A stretch of DNA of 64,000 bases from Phaeodactylum tricornutum CCAP 1055/1 (Eukaryota; Bacillariophyta; Bacillariophyceae; Surirellales; Neidiaceae). The notes beneath the pieces are model-generated. The model was not told where the DNA came from. It saw only the letters and a program-made list of their open reading frames with translations, and searched no databases. A program made the position numbers and the translations under genes. Shown piece after piece: positions 30,412 to 40,161 of the stretch. Location: positions 310,001 through 374,000 of the forward strand of contig NC_011689.1 in the NCBI RefSeq assembly GCF_000150955.2, given 5' to 3'. Positions within the stretch are counted from its first letter, which is position 1; each line of letters opens with the position of its first letter.

Positions 30412-31215
30412 CTAACCTGAAGTCATATCGAAAACAGCACCTGAATAAGGGATTGCCTCATTGTCCTCGTACTCACCAACAAGGACTTTCAGATCGGCCA
30501 GTTTAATGCAGCCAGCATCGAAAAGAGACTGCTTGCCGTCGCTTCTCTTCTCAAAGTAGGTTCCTAGTTTTGACTGAGCCTCCTTTGGATCTCCGGATGC
30601 TAACGGAATAACGAGCCCATCCGCTCCTAGCCAAATTCCAGTATCCGGATCATCTTTGGCGCAAGCTTGTCCGCCACCGCCAACTTTCTGCAATTTTTGC
30701 GGTACACCATCACTACGCGTGTACCAGAGAAAGGCAGCAATAGACAGTCTCGCACCGCCGGTACCAGCCCATCCCTTTGGATTGTACCCTCCAAACCAAT
30801 CTGTTCCGTGGCCTCGAGCGATAATTATTGCCGCACCTTTACCATCGACAGCGTTGTGAAAAGATTTGTAGTTCCATCCGTTGCTGTTCGCGTCGTAGAC
30901 GACGCGTAGTGGTTTTGACTCAAGTTGCGTGTTTTTCAAAAGCGGACGGACCAGCTGCGCATCTCCAGTATCACCTGAAACAATAGAGTGATTTATTTCG
31001 TTCGTAGCGGGGTACTGCTCTGGGAAGTCTCGTTGGCGATCCTTGTCGACGTCATCAGTCTCCTGGAGAGCCGCAGGAAAAAGATTTTGTAACCACCCCG
31101 AAAGAGCTGTACCTTGACGGTATTCGCGACCTTCAGAGGAAAAAGACAGAGCAACTTTGGGAACAACAGCCAGCCAAATTGTAGCACACAGGAGCGGTTT
31201 GGATGGAAAGACCAT
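30412..31215 (-). CDS. TLDc-like protein with signal peptide
   Basis: 267 aa from ATG 31215. Residues 1-24 form a signal peptide (LLCATIWLAVVPKVALS) followed by SFSSEG. Cleavage before a phenylalanine-containing site resembles the diatom ASAFAP plastid-import signal, so the plastid is plausible and the secretory route possible. The body holds NGWNYKSFHNAVDGKG, AAIIIARGHGTDWFGGYNP and ARLSIAAFLW. This pattern resembles the TLDc fold (found in OXR1-type oxidation-resistance proteins), in which the loop with FGGY and the following strand are the best-conserved parts. TLDc proteins protect against oxidative stress by unclear means. A TCACAGTCA element lies 29 bp upstream. Confidence 0.65.
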   Translation of the reverse strand: MVFPSKPLLCATIWLAVVPKVALSFSSEGREYRQGTALSGWLQNLFPAALQETDDVDKDRQRDFPEQYPATNEINHSIVSGDTGDAQLVRPLLKNTQLESKPLRVVYDANSNGWNYKSFHNAVDGKGAAIIIARGHGTDWFGGYNPKGWAGTGGARLSIAAFLWYTRSDGVPQKLQKVGGGGQACAKDDPDTGIWLGADGLVIPLASGDPKEAQSKLGTYFEKRSDGKQSLFDAGCIKLADLKVLVGEYEDNEAIPYSGAVFDMTSG

Positions 31216-31243
31216 TATTAACTGTTAGAAGCCAACTTTTTAT

Positions 31244-31252
31244 TCACAGTCA
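31244..31252. promoter_or_regulatory. TCACAGTCA element, TLDc-like gene promoter
   Basis: Exact TSACWGTSA match 29 bp upstream of the ATG at 31215. Confidence 0.4.
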
Positions 31253-31748
31253 TGTTAGATAAGAAAGAAGCTTGAGTGTCCGCGAGTCGCTGAAGCTACC
31301 AGTATGTCCTTCGGAAATAATCTTTGACATTGACCCGGTATCTTTGTTGAGTCACAAAATTGCGGGATAGATATGTAGTGTAATAGCGACCGTGAGTAGA
31401 GCTATGATCAGAACGAAAACGGCTCATTTCTTTATTCGTTGACGACTCTCTTAGTCTGCACGATAAGCACTTTTACGTTTGGAGTAAAAATGCTAAAGTA
31501 CAGCGTTGTTATCAGAGATCTATTTACACGCTTCGGAGCTGATACGCAATTCTTGGCTTTGCTGATGGCCAGACGTTCCTGCAATCTGTGGTGATACCCC
31601 CACATCCAATGGGAAGCTTGTTGCAATGTCATAGCACGCAAAGATGGTGGTACAACATCAAATGCAGCAATAGTGGCGTGCCTTAACGGGAAGGCGGTCC
31701 CATCGGTGGACTCCATGGAGAACGACACGCCGAGGATCCTGTATCGTG

Positions 31749-31757
31749 TCACAGTCA
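31749..31757. promoter_or_regulatory. TCACAGTCA element, aminotransferase promoter
   Basis: Exact match 175 bp upstream of the ATG at 31932. A near copy (TCACAGTCT) follows 37 bp later. Confidence 0.4.
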
Positions 31758-31931
31758 GTTCGGATTCGATCAACATGTCGTAGTGTCACAGTCTGTAGTT
31801 TCGAAGGAGCGTCCGTCCTCCGTCCTCACATAATGGAAGTTTCCCGTTGCATCCAATCTTTTACGAGTTTCCTACTGCCTCTCTCTATTCATAGCAATGG
31901 TTCCATTCTCCATCTCGCTAACAATCATATA

Positions 31932-33328
31932 ATGAAGTTTGCCCTGCTTGCCGTGTGTGTCCTTTCCATTCACGTAGCTTGTGCGCTCTCGCTCAAGACT
32001 CCGGCGGCCACCGCGGCAACGGCAGCCTCCTTATGGAAAGATCTCGAAGCTGGTCCACCGGACGCTATTCTCGGTATCGCCCAGGCCTTTCGGGCCTCCA
32101 CCGATCCCCGCAAGGTTAACGTGTGTGTGGGTGCGTACCGGGACGCCGAAGGTAATCCTTGGGTACTTCCCTCCGTTCGAGCAGCCGAACAGGTGTTAAT
32201 GGCGGACAACGACAACAAGGAGTACCTGCCTATCGAAGGTGACGCGGATTTTGTCAACAAGGCCCTGGCGTTTGCCTACGGCGACGAAATGGATGTTCAT
32301 CGCATAGCTGGAGTGCAAACGTTGAGTGGGACTGGAGCTTGTCGAATTGGGGGACAGTTTTTGAGCACCTTTTTGCCTGGACGGACGATTTACATTCCCA
32401 CACCCACGTGGTAGGTTGGCCTCGTTTTTCTCTTTCTCGTGGCGGTGCTGTTTATCAGCGCAAGGATTGCCAACCCCTCACTTGTACTCTTTTTTCTAGG
32501 GGAAACCATTGGAAAATATTCGCTGAATGCGGTTTGCAAGCCGCACCATACCGTTACTACAATCGTGCCACCAACGCGCTGGATTTGGACGGATTGCTGG
32601 AGGATTTACAGGAAGCCGAGGACGGCTCTATTATTCTGCTGCATGCCTGTGCGCACAATCCCACCGGCTGCGACCCTACATTGAAAGATTGGCAACGCAT
32701 TGCCGATGTTTTGGAAGAAAAATCGCATGTGGTCTTTTTCGATTCGGCGTATCAGGGCTTTGCCTCGGGCGACGGCGAAAAGGACGCCGCCGCCTTGCGC
32801 TACGTGGTGAAGCGTGGGTTGCCCGTCTTACTAGCGCAGTCGTTTGCCAAAAATTTCGGACTCTATGGAGAACGCTGCGGGACCCTGTCGGTGGTTTGTG
32901 GAGATGCGGATCAAAAGGACCGTATCCTGTCGCAACTAAAGTGCATCATTCGACCAATGTACAGTTCCCCACCGAAACACGGGAGTAGCATCGTGAGGAC
33001 GGTATTGTCAGACGAGAAGCTGACATCTCAGTACTACAAAGAATGCGCCACCATGGCGGATCGTATTTTGGACATGCGCACCAAGCTTGTAACCAAATTG
33101 TCGGAAGTAGGCTCCAAGCATGATTGGTCGCACGTGACGGGCCAAATTGGTATGTTTGCCTTCACCGGCATGTCCAAAGAAATGTGTGACCAGCTGACGA
33201 ACGAATACGAAATCTATTTGACGAAAGATGGGCGTATTAGCATTGCGGGTTTGAATGATCAGAATCTCGAGTACGTGGCGAAGGCTATCCACGCTGTCAC
33301 AGATGGCCAGAGCATTACTACCGCATGA
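31932..33328 (+). CDS. aspartate aminotransferase, signal-peptide form
   Basis: Exons 31932-32410 and 32500-33328, 89-nt GT-AG intron (acceptor TTTTTTCTAG), 435 aa. PLP enzyme interconverting aspartate and 2-oxoglutarate with oxaloacetate and glutamate, linking nitrogen and carbon metabolism. Class I signatures in order: VNVCVGAYRD, EYLPIEGD, QTLSGTGACRIGGQFL, HACAHNPTGCDPT (substrate loop), VVFFDSAYQGFASG and LLAQSFAKNFGLYGERCG with the PLP lysine in SFAKN. The C-terminal part includes GMFAFTG and GRISIAGLN. Residues 1-18 are a signal peptide (FALLAVCVLSIHVACA) followed by Leu, one of the residues accepted at +1 in diatom plastid presequences, so a plastid isoform is likely. The frame extends upstream without an earlier convincing ATG context. 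Confidence 0.93.
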
Positions 33329-33448
33329 GCAATTGAACCCGTGTAATAAATAAATTTTGGTAAATAAGTGAACGTGACATTGACTACAAACGAAGCGTGC
33401 ATCAAAGGAGAGGAGCACACTCATTCTTGACAAAAGCAACTATATTTC

Positions 33449-36022
33449 TTATCCTTTATTTGTGGTTTGGGTTACAGTCCGGACAACCGACTGAATCGCG
33501 TCCGCGGAGAAATCTGTCCGCAACGAAAGCGTTCGTTGCAAGTCAGTTGCGCTCAGTACAGAAGATGTGGCGTAAATTATCCAATCAGACGGCTTTTCGA
33601 GTTGTAATACAGCAACCACTTGCGACAGACGCTCCCATATATCCAAAAGCTCAGGAGCAAGTGGTGGCAAAGTGCTTTCTTCAACCATTGGGGAGACCGT
33701 CTTGTGAATATACTCCTTCAACATTCGAACCTCCTTGGACAAGAGTAGCGACCCCCATTCTGTGACCCTCTTCTGACCGTTCCACAAGGAGTTCAAGATC
33801 AAATTAACAATTGCGCTTGCCAACTGCTCTCCTACTTTATGAAGGACTTGTGGTTCAATCCGATCTGCAAGCTGCACCAAGTAGCTCGATTCTTTGAGTG
33901 GTCCAAACAGATTTCGTTCCAGTCTTTCGTCTCCTTCTAACTCTTGGATCGAGTGTGAGTCGAGTTCGTAGTTTTCGTCGGTGAAAAATGTCTCGAGTTG
34001 GAGTAGACAAAGATTGTTTCGCCGACGTCGCAAATCTGGTGCCGTGCTGTCGGGGCGATAGCCGCACCACTCCACTAAAGATTGCTTGATTTTTATTGCC
34101 AACAAAGACTCGTACGCTGATGCGTACCGATCGAGGTCCTCCCGTGCCAGCTGCACCATTGAAGAAGCTTTTGAGTCGCCTCGGGAAGGAGTGATAGCAT
34201 TAGTGGCAGCGACGTCCTCCTCCTCCTCGTCTCCTAGTGGCAGCAGCAGGCTATCCAAGAGAGATACGAGTGACCGGCAAGCACCGGACGCGGCGTGAAT
34301 ACCATTCAAGACACAAAACTGCATCTCCAATTCCATTTGCTGAAGGCTTTCATCGTTGCGTCCCACAAACGATCGCAAAAAGTTTCCCGATGTTGGAGCA
34401 GTGGGTGTGCGATGTCCTTTTTCCGGGGAGGTCGTATAAGGTTGGGGTGAGTCCGGGGACAAGTCTTCGTCCAAGGCGTCCAACAAAGCCGAAGCGAATC
34501 CGCTCTTTTCCTGAGTTTTCGGTTGGATCCCTTCCTCACCGCCCTTCTCGTTACGATGGGTGGACGACTCCTTCCAAGAAGCTCGTTGCTCCAGCAACGC
34601 GACATAAACTCCGGCGCCGGCCTCGTTGTCATTCACTTCGGTCGACCACACATCGTGTGCCAAGGCGTGCGCAACGGTTCCCATGGCTTGCGCCGATTGC
34701 GTGGAGGCGGCGCGTTCCAAGGCGCGGGTGGATAGATATTGTGCATCTTCCACAACCGACGGAACCTGAATGTCTGTACCAATGACAATATGGACGGGCG
34801 CTGCCAAAAGCAACGCTGATTGCCATTGCTGTGTGGCCAAAAATCGCTCCAACGCCGCGTATTTCCAAGTCCACTCCGGCAACAGTTGCGACGCAATAGT
34901 GGATTGCAAGCCGGCGAGTGATGTGGATTCCAGGAAAGCACTGTATCGGGCCTGAACTTTGCAGCCAAACGCCATTTCTTCCACCAATCCATCGAGTCGA
35001 CCTAGTTCGGCCGGATCCAGATGTACCGTTGTGGAATCAATGCTTTGTTGCATCCAGGTCTCCGCTTGGGGTTGATCAACCCAAAACCAATCCGAAAGTG
35101 TTTTCACAATGGTCTGAGCTTGATTATCGAGTATCTGTATAGATTCTACGCATACGGCTCGTATTACCGATACCAAAGGATCATCTTCCGATGGTCCCTG
35201 TGTTTCTGACGGCGGCGGCGGCAACTGGACGAACCAGGACCAGAGCGGGTGAATGAGAGTCAAGGCTTGGCCCAGAATGTTGGCCATGACGGGTGCGTGA
35301 TGTTGTTCTACCACGGGGACGGTTTCGGATGCTTGTGTAGCTTCGTCGTCGTCGTCGTCCTCGTGTTGCTGGACACGTGCTCCCGGCAAAAGTGAGACCG
35401 GTGGGATCTGGGCACCCAGATTCCCCGACGTTCTCGCACGTTTCAGCCGAGCCACGGCAGGTGTCACTCTCCTTCGGAAAACGTCCTTTTGGTACGTAAC
35501 GTAGAGTTCGATTAACTGTAAATCATTCAAGATTTGTTCTTCGGCCAGATTCCCAAATCTAGTTCGGTAGCGTACCCAGAGCAATACGTTGACTTCCATC
35601 AACCGCGCCACTCCTCCCTGTATATCCCGCTGTATCTGATCCAAGGAAGCATCGATAACCTCGTGCGTGTCCAAGTCCTCTTGTGTAGGTTCTGGCATCC
35701 GCGTCGCACTCGTCAGAACTTGCTGTGCCACCGTGATTGCCTTCTGGAGACAATGCGCAAGCAAATCGGCTGCGACGCCCCCCTGCGGCCACGACGATGA
35801 CGAGGCATCGTCCGTGTGTCGTTCCAGACGTTCCAAGCTCGGTAGAATGACGTGATCCCAATCGGCTTGCCACGATCGAATGCGTTCGACGGCCTGTAGT
35901 ACTGTGGGTTCGTCCGGAGTCTCCGTGATAGGGCGTCGTAACTCTTCACAGGCCAAGAGGACGTGGGCGACCGTTTGGGAAAAGTCCTCCGACGGCGAGA
36001 TTGCCGTGGGGTCGTCCGCCAT
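33449..36022 (-). CDS. COG7-like vesicle tethering subunit (tentative)
   Basis: 857 aa, single exon, from the first ATG (36022). A longer frame starts only with GTG. It is wholly alpha-helical with no signal peptide. The N-terminal 250 residues contain helices with WDHVILPSLERLE and LMEVNVLLWVRYRTRFGNL. A poly-acidic DDDDDE separates them from the core. The C-terminal third (FFTDENYELDSHSI, YLVQLADRIEPQVLHKVGEQ, LLLSKEVRMLKEYIHKTV, LLDIWERLSQVVAVLQLEKP) has the length and helix pattern of conserved oligomeric Golgi subunit 7, or another CATCHR-type tether. COG works in retrograde traffic within the Golgi. The match is by pattern, not by a diagnostic motif. Other tethers (COG5, RINT1/Tip20) remain possible. 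Confidence 0.5.
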   Translation of the reverse strand: MADDPTAISPSEDFSQTVAHVLLACEELRRPITETPDEPTVLQAVERIRSWQADWDHVILPSLERLERHTDDASSSSWPQGGVAADLLAHCLQKAITVAQQVLTSATRMPEPTQEDLDTHEVIDASLDQIQRDIQGGVARLMEVNVLLWVRYRTRFGNLAEEQILNDLQLIELYVTYQKDVFRRRVTPAVARLKRARTSGNLGAQIPPVSLLPGARVQQHEDDDDDEATQASETVPVVEQHHAPVMANILGQALTLIHPLWSWFVQLPPPPSETQGPSEDDPLVSVIRAVCVESIQILDNQAQTIVKTLSDWFWVDQPQAETWMQQSIDSTTVHLDPAELGRLDGLVEEMAFGCKVQARYSAFLESTSLAGLQSTIASQLLPEWTWKYAALERFLATQQWQSALLLAAPVHIVIGTDIQVPSVVEDAQYLSTRALERAASTQSAQAMGTVAHALAHDVWSTEVNDNEAGAGVYVALLEQRASWKESSTHRNEKGGEEGIQPKTQEKSGFASALLDALDEDLSPDSPQPYTTSPEKGHRTPTAPTSGNFLRSFVGRNDESLQQMELEMQFCVLNGIHAASGACRSLVSLLDSLLLPLGDEEEEDVAATNAITPSRGDSKASSMVQLAREDLDRYASAYESLLAIKIKQSLVEWCGYRPDSTAPDLRRRRNNLCLLQLETFFTDENYELDSHSIQELEGDERLERNLFGPLKESSYLVQLADRIEPQVLHKVGEQLASAIVNLILNSLWNGQKRVTEWGSLLLSKEVRMLKEYIHKTVSPMVEESTLPPLAPELLDIWERLSQVVAVLQLEKPSDWIIYATSSVLSATDLQRTLSLRTDFSADAIQSVVRTVTQTTNKG

Positions 36023-36618
36023 TGCTCTGTCTTTTTGTGTGTGTGTCTCGGCGTACCTACGCACTGCTGGAAAGGTCTCTCGATCCCATACAGCCGTCAG
36101 CTATCCATTTCCCAATCCCCCCTTTCCCAAACAAACCTCGAATCTTTACTACCATTGGTATCCGGTATGGATCCAAAGGGGAAAGACAACCGAGGGCCTC
36201 TTCTCACCGTTCCCCCATTCCGGACTAGCCTGTCAAGTACTCGCCAAACGTCTAGTAGAGTGCGACTTCCATACACTAAATAGATGTCTGTCTTACATCG
36301 CAGGCGACTATTTTTTGTAATTACTGAGTACCGTATCAAGGATCGCCAGGGATCCGAAGGACTCGGTCTCGGAAGGCCCTTCGGACTCAGAGTCAAGTGT
36401 CGTCCGTGCAATGACCATGGGCGCGAATACTACAAACAGAAACAGTATCGGTAAGACGAACGGTACGCGAGTGTACACCGTTGCACACGCTGCAGCTACC
36501 TTCCCCACTCACTCACCGTCAATCGTAACGAAGCATCACTCTTGGTTAACGTTACGTATAGAAAAAGGGGACCCCGAACGTCAATCAAACGTCGTCTACT
36601 CTCGAGAACAACACAAGC
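36023..36618. other. divergent intergenic promoter region
   Basis: About 600 bp between the COG7-like gene and the kinesin. It holds a near-match TCACCGTCA around 36497. Frames on both strands (for example 36411-36710) are not convincing. Confidence 0.4.
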
Positions 36619-38637
36619 ATGCCTCCCCCGCCGACGGTAGTCGTTGCCCGCACAATGGAAAACTCCCACCACTCGGACGGCGAAATCGGTACGCGCCACA
36701 CACACATTGAAGTCTGCTGTCGGATCCGACCATTATCGATCGGCAAGGAAAGCTCGGCTTCCTTTTTCGAAAAGAAAACGGCCCGCAATCGCAAGGCACA
36801 GATACCCCGCACGCCGTTGCGGGGAGGATCGGCCCGACGTTTGGCAATCTCCACACCGGATCCGCAGCGTGACACGATACCGTTGGTTGATCCGTTCTAC
36901 GCGTGGGACGTTGGGAGCGACGACACGGTGCGACAGAGTTCACGAACGGAACTGGTACAAGGGCGGACGCACCAGTACACCTTGGACCGGGTCTACGGCC
37001 CCGCCACGACGACTCACGACTTGTACCAGCAATCGGTGCGGGATCGGGTACACGCCGCGATGGACGGGTTTCACGCCGCCGTCCTCGCCTACGGACAAAC
37101 ATCCACGGGGAAAACACACACCATGAGTGGAACGAGTGTCCAACCGGGGCTCATCCCACTCTGTATACAGGAATGCTTTGCGTATCTACAGGCTCAGAAC
37201 ACGCCGCGTGAATACCTGCTGCGCGTATCGTACTTGGAAGTGTACAAGGAACATATTCGGGATTTACTGGCCACGTCCGCTACCGCTCCTCCCGTGCGTC
37301 TGTTTGATAGTGTCGACGGACTCATTATCAAGGGTCTACGCGAAGAAGTCGTGACGACCCCGTCACAAGTTTTTCAAGTATTGCAAAAGGGTGAAGCACG
37401 ACGTCAGGTCGGCGCCACTCATCTCAATCAACATTCCTCCCGATCCCACGTTATGGTCCGATTGTGGATAGAAAGCCGGGGGATGCATGAAAAAAACGGC
37501 AGTAGCGGCAACGCCCCGACAACGCCAACCCGGTGCCTGACACCGCTTTCGTCACAGTCGTCCCTGTCTTCGTTGGCTGGTCGGGGCCCGGTTCGTGTCT
37601 CGAGTCTGTCGTTGGTGGATTTGGCCGGTTCCGAATCGGTCCGACTCACCGGCAGTACGGAACGGCGCCAGGAAGGTCACTACATCAACAAATCTCTCAT
37701 GACCTTGGGCAAGGTCGTTTACGCTCTTTCCGAGGGCATTCATTCGCACGTCCCCTACCGCGATTCCAAACTGACCCGGCTGTTGCAGCCCTCACTAGCC
37801 GGCAACGCACAAGTCGTACTCGTGTGCTGTATTTCACCACTCGCCTCGCATTTGGAAGAATCCCACAACACGTTCAAATTCGCCAATCGAGCCAAAAAGA
37901 TTCCGCAGAAAGCAACCATTCAAGAAACACTCGACGAAAAAACCTTGTTGCAATCGTACCGGGAAGAAATAGAAGATCTGAAGCAGCAGTTGAACGAAGC
38001 ACGACAAACCAAGGCTCGTGTATCGACGCAACCCGATAGTGTAGCCGCGACGACAAGCTCTGTCTCGAGTGCCGATGCGGCGGAGGCTGAGAACGAAATT
38101 TTGGAGCTGATGGACGCCATTCAAACGATGGAAAAGCTTATTTTGAAATCACAGCCGGTACGGGCACCGGAAGATCTGCTAGATACGACCGATAGTACCG
38201 ATTTTGACGACGCGGAAGACGACGAACGGCTTTTCTCTTTTGTGAGCGACGCAAATTCCGTGCCGTCCACACCCACCCAGACCGGTAGCTCGCCATCGAA
38301 GGGGGTGCCGTTAGAAAAGGACATGCACGTCGAATTGTCAAGAATTCAAAGCCTTTTGGGATCGGTTTTGAAAAAGCGCCGCGACTTGGCCAAGACACTT
38401 CCGCAAGAAGAGGAGGTAAAACATTTGCGGGCACAATTGGAACGTCAAGAAATGACAACATCTTTGCGGAAGGCCGATTCGAGTTTTTTGCAGCAACAGC
38501 TAGAAGAAAAGGACGATTTGTTGCGCGAAGTGAGCAAGGTCTTGGAAGCTGTCGAAGAACGGCAACAAGAGTTGGAAGCAGAAAACGCCATGCTTCGTCG
38601 GCAACTTGTCGAGCTGCGGGCTCGCACGAATCGATAA
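36619..38637 (+). CDS. kinesin motor protein, N-terminal motor (kinesin-7/CENP-E-like)
   Basis: 672 aa, no intron, ATG at 36619. The motor domain (about residues 28-430) carries the P-loop GQTSTGKT (159-166), switch I NQHSSRSH, switch II DLAGSE, then INKSLMTLGKVVYAL and VPYRDSKLTRLLQPSLAGN. All are required for microtubule-stimulated ATPase activity. IEVCCRIRPL opens the domain. An insert between core beta strands (residues about 50-115) is longer than usual. After the neck, coiled coils span about 440-480 and 570-670, interrupted by an acidic, Ser-rich linker, suggesting a dimer. Sequence style is closest to kinesin-7 (CENP-E-like) or a diverged group. Subfamily assignment is tentative; motor identity is secure. 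Confidence 0.93.
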   Translation: MPPPPTVVVARTMENSHHSDGEIGTRHTHIEVCCRIRPLSIGKESSASFFEKKTARNRKAQIPRTPLRGGSARRLAISTPDPQRDTIPLVDPFYAWDVGSDDTVRQSSRTELVQGRTHQYTLDRVYGPATTTHDLYQQSVRDRVHAAMDGFHAAVLAYGQTSTGKTHTMSGTSVQPGLIPLCIQECFAYLQAQNTPREYLLRVSYLEVYKEHIRDLLATSATAPPVRLFDSVDGLIIKGLREEVVTTPSQVFQVLQKGEARRQVGATHLNQHSSRSHVMVRLWIESRGMHEKNGSSGNAPTTPTRCLTPLSSQSSLSSLAGRGPVRVSSLSLVDLAGSESVRLTGSTERRQEGHYINKSLMTLGKVVYALSEGIHSHVPYRDSKLTRLLQPSLAGNAQVVLVCCISPLASHLEESHNTFKFANRAKKIPQKATIQETLDEKTLLQSYREEIEDLKQQLNEARQTKARVSTQPDSVAATTSSVSSADAAEAENEILELMDAIQTMEKLILKSQPVRAPEDLLDTTDSTDFDDAEDDERLFSFVSDANSVPSTPTQTGSSPSKGVPLEKDMHVELSRIQSLLGSVLKKRRDLAKTLPQEEEVKHLRAQLERQEMTTSLRKADSSFLQQQLEEKDDLLREVSKVLEAVEERQQELEAENAMLRRQLVELRARTNR

Positions 38638-39058
38638 TAGGGACTAGTCTTTCCACTACCAAGGGAACGAGTGGGCTGATTGGATAAATGTGAGCACTTC
38701 TTCTCTAACAGAGTGCGAGCGATAGACTGGCCACGACTATTGCCTCCAAGCTACAGAATCTACAAGTCAACTGACCGAGTGAAACCAAGTTGACACATGT
38801 GTTTCACAACATAGTAATGTAATGAAGCAAAAATTATTTTCCGACTGAATTCGTCTCCTGACTGACAGTGAGTGTGACACGAAGCCACTAACTGTGCGAT
38901 GCAAAAACAATATTTTCCGTGTGTTTTGCCGACTATAAAAAACCGATCGTGCAATTGCGCGTCGAGGACCCATTCCGGATCTGTCCGCTGGACTCATCAC
39001 AGTCCCAAGGTTGAACAAACATAAAGGTCATCGCTTGGTTGCATATATTCTCAGTAAG
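38638..39058. other. intergenic promoter region of the methyltransferase gene
   Basis: 421 bp. Contains TGACAGTGA at 38863-38871. No gene. Confidence 0.4.
38863..38871. promoter_or_regulatory. TGACAGTGA element
   Basis: Exact TSACWGTSA match 188 bp upstream of the methyltransferase ATG. Confidence 0.35.
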
Positions 39059-39850
39059 ATGACTGCATCTTGCAGGCGAATACGCTTTCGACGTAGGAAC
39101 GAATTGCTAGTAGTGTGCTGCGCGTTTTCTTCTTTGCACTCCGTTTGGGGTTGGATTCTCACAAATACACCAAGAACGAGGAGACACTCGATAAACAAGC
39201 GAGCGCTTTCGTTTTCGTCATCACCCGCACAGCCCTTTGGGGAACAATCGTACTGGCAAGATTTCTACCGAAGCCGTGATGCGGGCTTTACCTGGTACGC
39301 TGGCTGGGAAGATCTACAACCCTTGGTGGAAGACTTTCTGCAACGCGATCACAGAGATACTCACGTACTAGTACCTGGTGTTGGCACGGATTCGCTTTTG
39401 ACTGATTTATACGATGCTGGATATATCGTGTCGGCCTTTGATTACGCCACCGAGAGTATCGCGTTTTGCCGATCGAACTTGAATGGACGACTGATTGATT
39501 TGGAAAACGCCGATTGCCGAAGTTTGCCCTACACATCACAAACGTTCGACGTTGTCCTTGACAAGGGGACGCTGGACGCCATCTACATTAATGGTGCGAC
39601 CAACCCAGAGAAAATCGAGAATTTACAAAAGGCCGTCACGGAACTGCAGCGCGTGCTACGGCCGGGCGGTATTTTTTGGTCCCTTTCCGGTATTTGTATC
39701 GAGGCCTTGCCAACCCTCGCCTCCACTTGGGACGGCTGGGAGTGCTTCGCCGATGGATCATTTTATACCACTAAAGATGGTTACACCAGTAACAACGTCG
39801 ATGGGAGCCTTTTCGTTTGGAAAAAGCCAAGTTCTGTTGTAAACGAATAG
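39059..39850 (+). CDS. class I SAM methyltransferase, METTL12/13 (EEF1A-KMT)-like, with targeting peptide
   Basis: 263 aa from the first ATG (39059). The N-terminus is basic then hydrophobic (RRRNELLVVCCAFSSLHSVWG) and looks like a signal or transit peptide, so an organelle is likely. The enzyme part starts at FGEQSYWQDFYRSRDAGFTWYAGWEDL, the typical entry of this group. It has motif I as VLVPGVGTDSLLTDLYDAG and the acidic SAM ribose contact in SAFDYATESI. The group signature FDVVLDKGTLDAIY and motif LRPGG follow. Relatives methylate lysines of eEF1A or mitochondrial citrate synthase. The substrate here cannot be read from sequence. No intron. Confidence 0.85.
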   Translation: MTASCRRIRFRRRNELLVVCCAFSSLHSVWGWILTNTPRTRRHSINKRALSFSSSPAQPFGEQSYWQDFYRSRDAGFTWYAGWEDLQPLVEDFLQRDHRDTHVLVPGVGTDSLLTDLYDAGYIVSAFDYATESIAFCRSNLNGRLIDLENADCRSLPYTSQTFDVVLDKGTLDAIYINGATNPEKIENLQKAVTELQRVLRPGGIFWSLSGICIEALPTLASTWDGWECFADGSFYTTKDGYTSNNVDGSLFVWKKPSSVVNE

Positions 39851-40161
39851 TTACGTACCGTGCAATGCTCCTAAGCACAGCTCACTGCCAGTTCGTTTAC
39901 TACAAGTCAGAGACGCCAGAGACCAGACCTGCCAAGGGGAGTAAATAACAATACTCCTTCATCGTCAAACCCGGGGGAAAACACTGGATAGTGGGGTGAA
40001 GTGGTCTCGAGCAAACATACACGCCTTCCATCAGACCCTCCGGGGGTCGCGCAAAGCCGCTGCGCTACCTCGCCAAATACCTCTAGAGACACGAAACCAC
40101 CCGCAATTATGTTTTTAAAGTAGCAGTCTGTTACGAAACGTGCTAAAAATGGTAACTGGTG
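39851..40161. other. intergenic, convergent 3' ends
   Basis: 311 bp between convergent genes. The minus strand holds a tRNA D-arm-like stretch near 39960-40080 that does not complete a cloverleaf (rejected as a tRNA). Confidence 0.4.

Larger units (their letters stand above)
31216..31931. other. divergent intergenic promoter region
   Basis: 716 bp between the minus-strand TLDc-like gene and the plus-strand aminotransferase. It carries 9-mers at 31244-31252 and 31749-31757 and a one-mismatch copy at 31786. A 114-codon frame (31432-31776, -) has no family features. Confidence 0.45.

Noticed and set aside
39960-40092. Possible tRNA on the minus strand (A-box-like TAGCGCAGCGG with a GCGC/GCGC D-stem)
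   Set aside because: No seven-base acceptor pairing, no proper seven-base anticodon loop with U33 and no paired T-arm. At most a tRNA-derived remnant.
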